This document shows positions 9,209 through 17,667 of a stretch of DNA of 64,000 bases, piece after piece. A program made the translations under genes and the position numbers. Under the pieces are notes generated by a model. The model did no database searches and was not told where the DNA came from. It saw nothing but the letters and a program-made list of their open reading frames with translations. Each line of letters opens with the position of its first letter. Position 1 is the first letter of the stretch. Source of the DNA: Bradyrhizobium sp. 1 (lineage in GTDB: Bacteria; Pseudomonadota; Alphaproteobacteria; Rhizobiales; Xanthobacteraceae); the NCBI RefSeq assembly GCF_023073315.1, contig NZ_JADPJH010000018.1, positions 186,494 through 250,493 on the forward strand, written 5' to 3'.

Positions 9209-9285
9209 GGGAATGTGTCCTTCACCGTCCCTGAGGGAGGATCGGCCCGAGGGCCGGAATGAGGAATTGCTCGGAAGCTCTTTGC

Positions 9286-9420
9286 ACTCCCTCTCCCCGT
9301 TCTTACGGGGAGAGGGTTGGGGTGAGGGGCAGCCACAGGCGAAGTGCTCGTGGAGAGAGCCCCTCACCCGGATCGCTGCGCGACCCGGCCTCTCCCCGTA
9401 AGAACGGGGAGAGGCGAAGA
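9286..9420. repeat. Family A palindromic intergenic repeat, copy A1
   Basis: Two near-identical hairpins, each with 11-bp arms CCTCTCCCCGT and ACGGGGAGAGG around TCTT (9290-9315) or AAGA (9389-9414), bracket an inner inverted pair GTGAGGGG / CCCCTCAC. Related copies are at 40241, 48370 and 60341. It sits between serC and serA, where it could attenuate or process the transcript. Confidence 0.85.
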
Positions 9421-9428
9421 AAGAAAAC

Positions 9429-10601
9429 TTACGCGGCTTTCGCCAGCGTGGCCTTGATCTCGGCAAAAGCCCAGTCGATCCACTGCGTCAGGATCTCGAC
9501 GTCCCTGGCTTCGACGGTCGCGCCACACCAGATGCGCAGGCCAGCCGGCGCATCGCGGTAGTACGCGAAGTCGTAGCCGGCGCCTTCCTTCTCGACCAGC
9601 GCGACCAGCTTCTTCGAGAACTCCGCCTGCGCGTCCTCCGAGAGCGAGGTGAGCGCGGGATCGGTGAACTTCAGGCACACAGAGGTGTTGGAGCGGATCG
9701 CGGCGTCCTTGGCGAGGAAGTCGATCCAGGGCGTCTTCGCCTTCCAGTCGGCGAGCACCTTGGTGTTGGCGTCGGCACGCGCGATCAGCGCCTTGAGGCC
9801 GCCGATCGACTTGGCCCAGTTGAGCGCGTCGAGATAATCCTCGACGCAGAGCATCGACGGCGTGTTGATGGTCTCGCCGACGAAGATGCCTTCGTTGATC
9901 TTGCCGCCCTTGGTCAGGCGGAAAATCTTCGGCAGCGGCCAGGCCGGTTTGTAGGTCTCGAGCCGCTCCACCGCACGGGGCGACAGGATCAGCATGCCGT
10001 GCGCGGCTTCGCCGCCGAGCGCCTTCTGCCAGGAGAAGGTGACGACATCGAGTTTTGCAAAATCGAGCGGCTGCGCGAAGGCGGCAGACGTCGCGTCGCA
10101 GATCGTGAGACCTTCGCGATCCGCCTTGATCCAGTCGGCGTTCGGCACGCGCACGCCGGAGGTAGTGCCGTTCCAGGTGAAGATGACATCGCTGTTGGGA
10201 TCGACCTTGGAGAGGTCGGGGATTTCACCATAGGCTGCGTTGAGCTTGGTGACGTCCTTGAGCTTCAATTCCTTGACGATGTCGCTGACCCAGCCCTCGC
10301 CGAAGGATTCCCAGGCGAGCGTGGTGACGGGCCGCGCACCGAGCAGCGACCACAGCGCCATTTCAACCGCGCCGGTATCGGACGCCGGCACGATGGCGAT
10401 GCGATAATCGGCGGGCACTTCAAGCACTTCACGCGTCAGATCGATCGCGAGCTTGAGCTTGGTCTTGCCGACCTTCGCGCGATGCGAACGGCCGAGCGGT
10501 GCGTCCTTGAGATTTTGGGCGTTCCAACCGGGGCGCTTGGCGCAGGGGCCGGAGGAGAAGTGCGGCACGTTGGGCCGCGAAGCGGGCTTCGCTACAGTCA
10601 T
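9429..10601 (-). CDS. serC: Phosphoserine aminotransferase
   Basis: PLP-dependent class V aminotransferase of 390 residues that converts 3-phosphohydroxypyruvate and glutamate to phosphoserine. The family signature [12 protein letters not shown] is at the N terminus. The Schiff-base lysine is in [11 protein letters not shown] (Lys193). The length and these motifs match the alphaproteobacterial SerC type rather than the shorter E. coli form. The start ATG at 10601 is preceded by GGAAGGG. serA follows 220 bases downstream on the same strand, so the two give consecutive steps of serine synthesis, although a repeat element lies between them. The third step, phosphoserine phosphatase, is not in the window. 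Confidence 0.95.
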   Translation of the reverse strand: MTVAKPASRPNVPHFSSGPCAKRPGWNAQNLKDAPLGRSHRAKVGKTKLKLAIDLTREVLEVPADYRIAIVPASDTGAVEMALWSLLGARPVTTLAWESFGEGWVSDIVKELKLKDVTKLNAAYGEIPDLSKVDPNSDVIFTWNGTTSGVRVPNADWIKADREGLTICDATSAAFAQPLDFAKLDVVTFSWQKALGGEAAHGMLILSPRAVERLETYKPAWPLPKIFRLTKGGKINEGIFVGETINTPSMLCVEDYLDALNWAKSIGGLKALIARADANTKVLADWKAKTPWIDFLAKDAAIRSNTSVCLKFTDPALTSLSEDAQAEFSKKLVALVEKEGAGYDFAYYRDAPAGLRIWCGATVEARDVEILTQWIDWAFAEIKATLAKAA

Positions 10602-10680
10602 AATCTACCCTTCCAGATAGTAAGCCTCCCGTTGGGGGGAGGTGTCCCGCCGCGGCTGATACGGGAAACAGGAAGAGTCG

Positions 10681-10887
10681 TCAAGGAAGTTCCGGGGCTT
10701 CACGCGCGAGTGATGGCGCCTCCGGCGCGATATCGGGGGATTCGACCACGGCGAGCGCGTTCAGCAAGTCCGTGGCATCGCTGATCAATTGCGCAGCTTT
10801 GCGGCGGCTGCCGACCTTCAAAATGCATTTGTCATTGGCCTGCACAACGTAGTCGTTGCCGACCTTGATCATCGAATAGCTTGTCAT
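10681..10887 (-). CDS. Conserved small protein of unknown function
   Basis: A 68-residue protein that begins MTSYSMIKVGNDYVVQ. I recognise it only as a type of small rhizobial protein without assigned function. It has a short beta-rich first half (KVGNDYVVQANDKCILKVG), a helical middle (RRKAAQLISDATDLLNAL) and an acidic Pro/Ala tail. No signal peptide or membrane segment is present, so it should be cytosolic. An upstream ATG at 10935 would add 16 residues (MLPEHLKPGS...). ATG 10887 is preferred because GGGGA lies at suitable spacing and the longer leader looks untypical, but this is not certain. It sits 79 bases before serC on the same strand and could be cotranscribed. Confidence 0.6.
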   Translation of the reverse strand: MTSYSMIKVGNDYVVQANDKCILKVGSRRKAAQLISDATDLLNALAVVESPDIAPEAPSLAREAPELP

Positions 10888-11045
10888 CGCAATCCCCGAA
10901 CCGACCGAGCCCGGTTTGAGATGCTCCGGTAGCACCGTTCGTTCCTGGTTCCACGTGAACGCGCGCTGGGTAGTTTATCAGCTCTTAAGATGAACGAATG
11001 CGCGATCGGATTTCGCTGATCACGCAACGCTCGCGCGATGCTGCC

Positions 11046-11510
11046 TCAAAAGCGGACAGTCATGCCGACATGGCTCGATGTGAATCCGAGCCGCTTGTAG
11101 AAGCGCTGCGCATCAACTCTGCTCGCATGCGTCAGTAATTCGACCAGATTGCAACCGCGCGCTTTTGCTTCACTCACCGCCCACTGCACCAAGAGCTCGC
11201 CGATGCCGCGGCTGCGGCAATCGGAGGCAACGCGCACGTCTTCGAGCAGGCCGCGAATGCCGCCTTGCGAGCTGATGCCGGATAACACGGCGAGTTGCAG
11301 GCAGCCGACCACCCTGCCCTCGCTCTCGGCGACGACGAGCGTGAGGTTGGGATCGCGCTCGACCCGCTCGAACGCTTCGTAATAGATCGCAGGCAGCGGA
11401 TCCTCCATGCGCTCGCGGGCGCGCCCGAGATGATCGTCGGCGAGCATCGCGATCATCGCAGGGACGTCCTCGCGGCGCGCGGCACGGATGGAAACGGACT
11501 TGTCGTTCAT
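11046..11510 (-). CDS. GNAT family N-acetyltransferase
   Basis: A 154-residue acetyl-CoA dependent transferase. The N-terminal strand SVSIRAARREDVPAM is typical, the acetyl-CoA loop is RVASDCRSRGIGELLVQWAV (R/Q-x-x-G-x-G/A type, about 102-115), and RFYKRLGF near the C terminus is the usual end motif. Substrate is unknown; the family acetylates amino acids, polyamines, antibiotics or protein N termini. The gene starts 18 bases after the stop of the GST gene on the same strand, with GGAG inside the gap, so the two are probably one transcription unit. No regulator adjoins. Confidence 0.85.
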   Translation of the reverse strand: MNDKSVSIRAARREDVPAMIAMLADDHLGRARERMEDPLPAIYYEAFERVERDPNLTLVVAESEGRVVGCLQLAVLSGISSQGGIRGLLEDVRVASDCRSRGIGELLVQWAVSEAKARGCNLVELLTHASRVDAQRFYKRLGFTSSHVGMTVRF

Positions 11511-11528
11511 GTCAGGGAAACTCCAGGC

Positions 11529-12119
11529 TCAACGCGCCGGCGGCAGGCCAAGCGAGGCCTCGGCCTCGCCGATCCAGCGGCGGAGGGCCGCATAACGGCC
11601 GAGATCGAAGCCGCCCTCATGCGCCAGGCGCGTATAGGCCAGCAGCGAGACATCGGCGAGCGAGACCTCATCGCCGGCGAAGAAGCGGCTTGCCGCCAGA
11701 TGCTGCTCCATGCGGTCGAGCGCCGCATAGCCGCGTTTGACCTTGTCGGGATCGAGCTCGGAGGCGTCCTTGCCGAGATAGAGCAGCTGGAAGCGGCACA
11801 CCGCGATATAGGGCTCGTGGCTGTACTGCTCCCAGAACAACCATTCATCCATCTTGGCAGCAGTGAACGCGTCGCGCGGGATCAGCGCACTGTCGCGCGC
11901 GAGATAACGGATGATGGCATTGGACTGCGCCAGCGTGCGGCCGTCGTCGAAGGCGACGGCCGGCACCTGGCCGGCGCCGTTCATCGCCAGGAATTGCGGC
12001 GTGCGCGTCTCGCCCTTGCGCGTGTCGATCTCGATCCAGTGATAGGGCAGTGCGAGCTTGTCGCAGACCCACTTCACCTTCAGACAATTGCCGGAATTGG
12101 TATCGCCGTAGATCTGCAT
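11529..12119 (-). CDS. Glutathione S-transferase family protein
   Basis: A 196-residue GST. The thioredoxin-fold N-terminal domain starts MQIYGDTNSGNCLKVKW, with the conserved cis-proline in AGQVPAVAFDDG and the glutathione-contacting SNAI (QSNAIIRYLA, about 62-71). The rest is the all-helical C-terminal domain. The frame stays open 18 codons upstream, but the ATG at 12119 gives the family N terminus. The Asn-Ser-Gly-Asn at the N-terminal active site suggests a Ser/Cys-type bacterial GST of the GstA/Nu-like group. Substrate is unknown. A GNAT gene follows after 18 bases. It is one of three GST genes in this window (also 29102 and 36571). Confidence 0.88.
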   Translation of the reverse strand: MQIYGDTNSGNCLKVKWVCDKLALPYHWIEIDTRKGETRTPQFLAMNGAGQVPAVAFDDGRTLAQSNAIIRYLARDSALIPRDAFTAAKMDEWLFWEQYSHEPYIAVCRFQLLYLGKDASELDPDKVKRGYAALDRMEQHLAASRFFAGDEVSLADVSLLAYTRLAHEGGFDLGRYAALRRWIGEAEASLGLPPAR

Positions 12120-12194
12120 CGCTGCCGCCCCGCCCTCGGGCGACAGAGCATCAGGACGGGCAGAGCCTGTCAACCGCGGCGTAGAGGAGCCGCC

Positions 12195-13082
12195 TCAGAA
12201 CTTGTAGCCGAGGCCGACGCGCGCGTTGTTCAGCGTCACCGAGGTGTTCATGACGGGAGAGAATTTCACGTATTCGTACTCCACCCGCGCGAACAGCCCC
12301 TCCCAAATGCAATATTCCAGTCCGATGCCGGCGGTCCAGCCGACCACGAAAGCATTGGTCTTGTGCTGACTTTGCGTCTGCGACTGCGCGTCAACATGCC
12401 CCGGCGTTCCCGTGATGGTGATGACGTTGCCGAGTGCGTCCACCACTGTCGCATCCTGACGCAGCCACACATCGCTGGTCACGGTGCGGGAGACGTCCAT
12501 CCGGCCAACAGCGGCGCCGGCGAACATGTAAGGCATGAAATCGCCGCCGTCCCACCCCACGCGCCCGCGCAGCGTGACCATGTCCTTCACCTGTGCTGCA
12601 GCGGTGCCGGTCAGTGTCGTGAGATAATGATTGGTCACGCCGGTAGGCTGGACGTCACCGGGCGGATTGACGATATCGAGCGAGTTGTAGCCGGATGACG
12701 ACGTTTTGATATTGTTGAAGTAGGTGTAGGTGCCTTCGAGACCGAGAACGGCATCGTACCATTGCCAGTTGCGGCCGACGAAGCCGCCGAAATTGGTCCC
12801 TTGCGCGGTGTTCGTGTTGAGCAACGACCAGGACGCCGTCGGCCCTTGCAGCACGCTGTCGCGGAAGATGAAGTTGGTCAGGCCGGCCACGCTCCGGCTG
12901 AAGTCGGTCGAATCGGTGGTGTAGCCGAAATTGCCGCCGGCGTAGAAGCCATCCCAGTTGTGGCTCGTCTTCGACAGGCCGTCGGTGAAGCTGCCGCGCA
13001 GGATCGGCAGATCCGGCATGTCGGCCGCGTGCGCGGCAGACACCGTCCCCAACATCACCGCTGCCAACAAAAGCCTACGCAT
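12195..13082 (-). CDS. Outer-membrane beta-barrel protein, porin-like family
   Basis: A 295-residue exported protein. The signal peptide MRRLLLAAVMLGTVSA ends near AHA (about residue 19). Mature sequence has alternating strands with aromatic girdles (NWDGFYAGGNFGYTT, FGGFVGRNWQWYD, AFVVGWTAGIGLEY) and ends in GLGYKF, with the C-terminal Phe required for Bam-dependent assembly. It belongs to the Omp25/RopB/opacity-type eight-stranded barrels of rhizobia. Compared with usual family members (about 220-250 residues), it has longer loops around residues 100-150 and 195-230. GGAG lies 8 bases before ATG 13082. A second beta-barrel gene is directly upstream, each apparently transcribed on its own. 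Confidence 0.85.
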   Translation of the reverse strand: MRRLLLAAVMLGTVSAAHAADMPDLPILRGSFTDGLSKTSHNWDGFYAGGNFGYTTDSTDFSRSVAGLTNFIFRDSVLQGPTASWSLLNTNTAQGTNFGGFVGRNWQWYDAVLGLEGTYTYFNNIKTSSSGYNSLDIVNPPGDVQPTGVTNHYLTTLTGTAAAQVKDMVTLRGRVGWDGGDFMPYMFAGAAVGRMDVSRTVTSDVWLRQDATVVDALGNVITITGTPGHVDAQSQTQSQHKTNAFVVGWTAGIGLEYCIWEGLFARVEYEYVKFSPVMNTSVTLNNARVGLGYKF

Positions 13083-13186
13083 CGCAACGCTCCATCGAAC
13101 TCGAACTTTCGCTGGTGATCATGGCTCGTTAACCTTAACCAATGGTTGCGCCGGACGCTTTCATCGCCGCCCGCCATGAAAAATAC

Positions 13187-13222
13187 GCAAAGCAAAACGG
13201 CGCGGGATGATCCCGCGCCGTT
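13187..13222 (-). terminator. Rho-independent terminator of the 13251 outer-membrane gene
   Basis: Perfect 12-bp stem (13196-13207 with 13211-13222), 3-base loop, then on the minus strand TTTTGCTTTG. It is 29 bases past the stop. Confidence 0.85.
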
Positions 13223-13250
13223 AAGACAGGTTAAGCGATGAGACTGACGA

Positions 13251-14096
13251 TCAGCCCTTGGTGACGAGCGGCGGCATGTAGGCCGGCGGGCTGTTGAGCT
13301 CCCAGCGCACGCCGAGCTTGACGTCGTGCGAGGTGAGGTCCTTGAGCTTGATCGAGGTCGGGCCCGAGGCACTATTGTCGAACGCGCGGAAGTTGCCGGG
13401 CGCCGCGTCGCCGAGATTCATGTAGCTGTAGGCCAGTTCGACCGTGAAGCCGGGGTTGACCTTGTAGGCGAGACCGGCGTGTGCGGCCCAGGCGAAGTTC
13501 CACTTTCCGTTGTCGGCGAAGTAAGTGACGCTGTTGCTCGGGACCCCGGCCGGCACCCCCGCCGCGCCGTATATCACGCCATCGTCGCGGAAGCCGCTGA
13601 TCTTGTTGTAGGAGCCGCCGACGCCGGCACCGACGAACGGGGTGATGCACCACCAGGTGCCGAGATCGACATAGGCATTCGCCATAACGACCCACTCGGA
13701 CTTGCTGCCGGTATAGTTGTTGGTCTCAGCGTAACCGGGCAGAACGAGGTTGTTTGCGCCGTGCAGGTTAGCCTTGCCACGGTACTGGCCGATCACGTCC
13801 GCACGGAACCAGTTGTTGAAGCGATAACCGACGCCGAGGTCGAACAGCGGCGAGGAGTCGAAACCAAGGCCCTCGGTCGTGAACGGCAGTGCAGCCGCCG
13901 GCCCGCTTTCGATGCTCTTGGCACGCTGGTTGGTCATGCCGACGTCGCCGCGCAGATACCAGCCGCCGAAGTCGGAGGGCGGGGCAACCGGCGCGTACAT
14001 CGGAGGGGGCGCCGCGATCGGCATGTCGGCGGCGAATGCCATCGACGAGATCAGGGATGCCGCACCCGCGGCAAGGAGAGACTTAACGCTACGCAT
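13251..14096 (-). CDS. Outer-membrane beta-barrel protein, Omp25/RopB-like
   Basis: A 281-residue exported protein. Signal peptide MRSVKSLLAAGAASLISS is cut near AFA-ADMP. The mature part follows the rhizobial pattern: Pro-rich leader APPPMYAPVAPP, then GWYLRGDVGMTNQ and further amphipathic strands (LGVGYRFNNWFRADVIGQY, FVGAGVGGSYNKIS, HAGLAYKVNPGFTVELAYSY, HDVKLGVRWEL). After the last strand a short tail ends VTKG, so it lacks a terminal aromatic residue, unlike its neighbour at 12195. The frame is open 20 codons upstream, but ATG 14096 follows AAGGACG. A strong terminator follows. A TTAA-N7-TTAA element lies about 85-100 bases upstream. Confidence 0.85.
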   Translation of the reverse strand: MRSVKSLLAAGAASLISSMAFAADMPIAAPPPMYAPVAPPSDFGGWYLRGDVGMTNQRAKSIESGPAAALPFTTEGLGFDSSPLFDLGVGYRFNNWFRADVIGQYRGKANLHGANNLVLPGYAETNNYTGSKSEWVVMANAYVDLGTWWCITPFVGAGVGGSYNKISGFRDDGVIYGAAGVPAGVPSNSVTYFADNGKWNFAWAAHAGLAYKVNPGFTVELAYSYMNLGDAAPGNFRAFDNSASGPTSIKLKDLTSHDVKLGVRWELNSPPAYMPPLVTKG

Positions 14097-14180
14097 TGGC
14101 TTCGTCCTTATGGCCGGTGAGGCTAAATACGGGCGCCTCACGTTCTGGAAACTCACAGGCGGGACGATCGCACCAAATGT

Positions 14181-14195
14181 TTAAGCGCCACTTAA
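14181..14195. promoter_or_regulatory. Candidate CtrA-binding site upstream of outer-membrane gene
   Basis: TTAA (14181-14184), seven bases, TTAA (14192-14195) followed by C matches the published CtrA consensus TTAA-N7-TTAAC exactly. It lies 85-99 bases before the start at 14096. AT-rich DNA (TTTTTAAGG, 14203-14210) follows. A four-plus-four motif arises by chance, so this is a candidate only. Confidence 0.4.
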
Positions 14196-14324
14196 CCCTA
14201 ATTTTTAAGGTTGATTTTTTCTGACTGCACACGCGGATGCGGCGCAAGCGTTGCAAAAATGCGGCACTGGCGTGCCGCAATTGCTAACGATTGATGAAGT
14301 CGCGTTGCGGCATAACAGGATCTG

Positions 14325-15566
14325 TTAACGCGTATGTCGCGGCAGTTTCGGCAGGAACACCGCAAGCAGCCCGATCGCCGGCAGATAGGCGCAGATTTGG
14401 TAGACGAACTCGATCGAGGTGTGATCGGCGAGCTTGCCGAGCACAGCGGCGCCCAATCCCCCGATGCCGAAAGCGACACCGAAGAACACGCCGGAGATCA
14501 TGCCGAAGCGGTGCGGCACCAGCTCCTGCGCGAACACGATGATCGACGACGTCGTCGAGGAGATGATCAGGCCGATGATCACTGACAACACCGCGCTCGC
14601 AGTGAGACCGGCATAGGGCAGCGCCAGCGTGAACGGCAGCGCGCCGAGGATCGAGATCCAGATCACGATCTTGCGGCCGAAGCGATCGCCGAGCGGTCCA
14701 CCGAGAAACGCGCCGACCGCGTTCGCGGCGAGGAAGATGAAGAGATACATCTGGGCTGCCTGCGTCGAGACGCCGAAGCGGTCGATCAGATAGAAGATGT
14801 AATAGCTCGACAGGCTGGAGACGTAGAGCTGTTTCGAGAACAAGAGCGCGACGAGCACGAGCAGCGCGACCGTGACGCGGCGCGAGCTTGGCGCATCAGG
14901 ATGGGCCTGAACCGCAACCGTCTTCTTCGCCCTGATCTGCGGCTCATACCAGCGGCCGATGCGCCAGAGGATGAGAATCGCGAGGAACGCGATCGAGGAG
15001 AACCAGGCGATGCTGCCCTGCCCGAACGGCACCACGATCAGCGCGGCCAGCACCGGCCCCATCGACGTGCCGAAGCTGCCGCCAAGCTGAAACACCGATT
15101 GCGCAAAGCCGTAGCGGCCGCCCGAGGCGAGCCGCGCGATGCGCGCGGATTCGGGATGAAACACCGCAGAGCCGAGGCCGACGAAGGCAGCCGCAACGAG
15201 GATGACCAGATATTGGTGCGCGGCGCTAAGCAGCAACAGGCCGAAGAAGGTCGAGGCCATGCCGATCGACAGCGAGTAAGGCTGCGCCTTCTTGTCGGTG
15301 TAATGCCCGACCACCGGCTGAAGCAGCGAGGCCGTGAACTGGAAGGCCAGCGTGATCATGCCGATCTGCGCGAAGTCGAGCGCGTATGTGTCCTTCAGGA
15401 TCGGATACACCGAGGCGATCAGCGACTGCATGGTGTCGTTGAGGAAGTGCGAGAACGAGATGCCGGCAAGCACGACATAGGCCGGCCCCGCAGCGGCGGG
15501 CGTGATGTCCGCGACGACGACGGGCTCGGTCAGCGTTTCCTCTGAGACGACGACTGGCTTGTTCAA
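14325..15566 (-). CDS. MFS transporter, fosmidomycin-resistance (Fsr) type
   Basis: A 413-residue integral membrane protein with about 12 hydrophobic helices. The segment GISFSHFLNDTMQSLIASVYPILK near residue 35 and VGHYTDKKAQP in the first cytosolic loop are characteristic of the Fsr branch of the major facilitator superfamily. GDRFGRK near residue 283 is the second-half MFS loop motif. Fsr of E. coli exports fosmidomycin, but most family members have unknown natural substrates, so drug resistance should not be assumed. The 35-residue N-terminal extension is acidic and hydrophilic. It is followed after 260 bases by the outer-membrane gene on the same strand and preceded by glmM and a family B repeat; it appears to have its own promoter region. 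Confidence 0.85.
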   Translation of the reverse strand: MNKPVVVSEETLTEPVVVADITPAAAGPAYVVLAGISFSHFLNDTMQSLIASVYPILKDTYALDFAQIGMITLAFQFTASLLQPVVGHYTDKKAQPYSLSIGMASTFFGLLLLSAAHQYLVILVAAAFVGLGSAVFHPESARIARLASGGRYGFAQSVFQLGGSFGTSMGPVLAALIVVPFGQGSIAWFSSIAFLAILILWRIGRWYEPQIRAKKTVAVQAHPDAPSSRRVTVALLVLVALLFSKQLYVSSLSSYYIFYLIDRFGVSTQAAQMYLFIFLAANAVGAFLGGPLGDRFGRKIVIWISILGALPFTLALPYAGLTASAVLSVIIGLIISSTTSSIIVFAQELVPHRFGMISGVFFGVAFGIGGLGAAVLGKLADHTSIEFVYQICAYLPAIGLLAVFLPKLPRHTR

Positions 15567-15685
15567 GGGAGCATCCTGGCAGGCGCGGCGAACCGCCGCA
15601 TCCGCCTACCTACGATGCAAGCGGCGGCCAAACCACCGCCAATCGTCGATGGCTGGGATGCGTGTCTTACTTCTCCAAGGGTCCA

Positions 15686-15785
15686 GTATCGTAGGGTGGG
15701 CAAAGCGAAGCGTGCCCACGCGCCTTTGCCGTATTGGAGAGATCGTGGGCACGGCGCAAGGGCGCCTTTGCCCACCCTACGATAC
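15686..15785. repeat. Family B palindromic intergenic repeat, copy B1
   Basis: Perfect 20-bp arms, GTATCGTAGGGTGGGCAAAG at 15686-15705 and its complement at 15766-15785, enclose an inner inverted pair CGTGCCCACG / CGTGGGCACG. The same element is at 36469, with a diverged form at 18815. It lies just downstream of glmM and may act as its transcript end. Confidence 0.85.
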
Positions 15786-15830
15786 TGCGCGTGGGGAGAG
15801 ATCACCCCACATTGCTCGCGCTTGAAAACC

Positions 15831-17174
15831 TCAGGCCGCTGCCTGCCCCAGTGCCGAGACGATGGTGTCGACGACGTCCTCGACGAGGATGCGGTCCTCG
15901 CCTTCGGCCATGACGCGGATCACGGGCTCGGTGCCGGAGGAGCGGATCAAGAGACGGCCGTGGCCGTTGAGTCGCTTCTCGCCGTCGGAGATCGCCGACT
16001 TGACGTCGGAATCATCGAGCGGCTTGCCGCCCTTGTGGCGGACGTTCTTGAGGATCTGCGGCAGCGGATCGAAGCGGTGGCAGACTTCCGAGACCGGCCG
16101 GCGCGACTTCTGCACCACGGCCAGCACCTGCAACGCAGCGACGAAGCCGTCGCCGGTGGTGGCATAGTCGGACAGGATGATGTGGCCGGATTGCTCGCCG
16201 CCGAGATTGTAGCCGCCGCCCAGCATCTGCTCGAGCACGTAGCGGTCGCCGACCGGCGTGCGCACGAGATCGAGCCCCTGCTCTTTGAGAAAACGCTCGA
16301 GGCCGAGATTGGACATCACGGTGGCGACGATGCCCGGACGCGAGAGACGTCCGTCTTCCTTCCAGCTCTGCGCGATCACCGCCAGCAACTGGTCGCCGTC
16401 CACGACATGGCCGCGCTCGTCGACCAGGATGACGCGATCGGCGTCGCCGTCCAGCGCAATGCCGATGTCGGCGCGCATCTCGCGCACCTTCCGCGACAGC
16501 GCTTCCGGCGAAGTGGAGCCGCAATCCTTGTTGATGTTGAAACCGTCGGGCTCGACGCCGATCGGCACGACGTCCGCGCCCAATTCCCACAGCGCTTCCG
16601 GCACGACCTTGTAGGCGGCGCCATTGGCGCAATCGACCACGACGCGCAGGCCGTCGAGCGAGAGGTCGCGCGGCAACGTGCGCTTGGCGAACTCGATGTA
16701 GCGGTCATGCACGCCGTCGATACGGCGGGCGCGGCCGAGACTGGCACTCTGCGCAAGACGCTTATCAATGGGCTCGTCGAGCAGTTGCTCGATCTGCTTC
16801 TCGACGTCGTCGGAAAGTTTAAAACCCTGCGGGCCGAACAGCTTGATGCCGTTGTCCTCGAACAGATTGTGCGAGGCGGAGATCATCACGCCGAGATCGG
16901 CGCGCATCGACTTGGTCAGCATCGCAACAGCCGGCGTCGGCATCGGGCCGACCAGCAGCACGTCCATGCCGACGGAGGTGAAGCCCGCGACCATCGCGTA
17001 TTCGATCATGTAGCCGGACAGGCGGGTGTCCTTGCCGATCACGACCCGGTGGCGGTGATCACCGCGCTGAAACGCAAGGCCCGCGGCCTGGCCGACCTTG
17101 AGCGCGAGCTCCGGCGTGATCAGTCCGTTGGCGCGGCCCCGAATCCCGTCCGTCCCGAAATATTTGCGGCTCAT
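15831..17174 (-). CDS. glmM: Phosphoglucosamine mutase
   Basis: Interconverts glucosamine-6-phosphate and glucosamine-1-phosphate, feeding UDP-GlcNAc for peptidoglycan and lipopolysaccharide. The 447-residue length is typical. It opens with [13 protein letters not shown], the phosphoserine loop is MISASHN (Ser101), the metal-binding loop is DGDADR, and the C-terminal phosphate-binding motif is RSSGTEP. These four elements define the alpha-D-phosphohexomutase fold and the GlmM branch. The open frame begins 13 codons earlier; ATG 17174 is preferred for the family N terminus and the GGGGGA just upstream. In many alphaproteobacteria ftsH and folP precede glmM; here they are absent and the upstream DNA is a small-protein gene. 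Confidence 0.96.
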   Translation of the reverse strand: MSRKYFGTDGIRGRANGLITPELALKVGQAAGLAFQRGDHRHRVVIGKDTRLSGYMIEYAMVAGFTSVGMDVLLVGPMPTPAVAMLTKSMRADLGVMISASHNLFEDNGIKLFGPQGFKLSDDVEKQIEQLLDEPIDKRLAQSASLGRARRIDGVHDRYIEFAKRTLPRDLSLDGLRVVVDCANGAAYKVVPEALWELGADVVPIGVEPDGFNINKDCGSTSPEALSRKVREMRADIGIALDGDADRVILVDERGHVVDGDQLLAVIAQSWKEDGRLSRPGIVATVMSNLGLERFLKEQGLDLVRTPVGDRYVLEQMLGGGYNLGGEQSGHIILSDYATTGDGFVAALQVLAVVQKSRRPVSEVCHRFDPLPQILKNVRHKGGKPLDDSDVKSAISDGEKRLNGHGRLLIRSSGTEPVIRVMAEGEDRILVEDVVDTIVSALGQAAA

Positions 17175-17394
17175 ATCGTCCCCCAACGCAACAACCAGGA
17201 ATCCCCACGACAACCTCCGGGTGCCCCAACGAGCCCCGCATCCCTGATTTGCTGAGGTCTTATAAAGCCTGTGCGGCTAACTTGGCTTCAAAAAATATGA
17301 TGAATCATTACGGAACCGGGGACAGCGCCCCCCGGTAACTTATTGTTAACGTTATATTTCCGACTGGTCCGCAGGGGCGTTAGGGAACCCGCTC

Positions 17395-17574
<180 letters not shown>

Positions 17575-17667
17575 TCAAACGATTTGGCTGTGCATCCAAC
17601 CATGCTAGATGACCACTCGATCTTCCGATGCAAGACTGCCGACGCAAGACGGGCCGGGGAAACGTTC

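Noticed and set aside
7748..9262. 504-codon open frame on the plus strand across serA
   Set aside because: It is antisense to a full-length serA with all catalytic motifs; its translation is rich in Arg, Asp, Gly and His repeats typical of GC-biased shadow frames.
15615..17255. 546-codon open frame on the plus strand across glmM
   Set aside because: Antisense shadow of glmM; it begins in a family B repeat and has no family motif or ribosome site.
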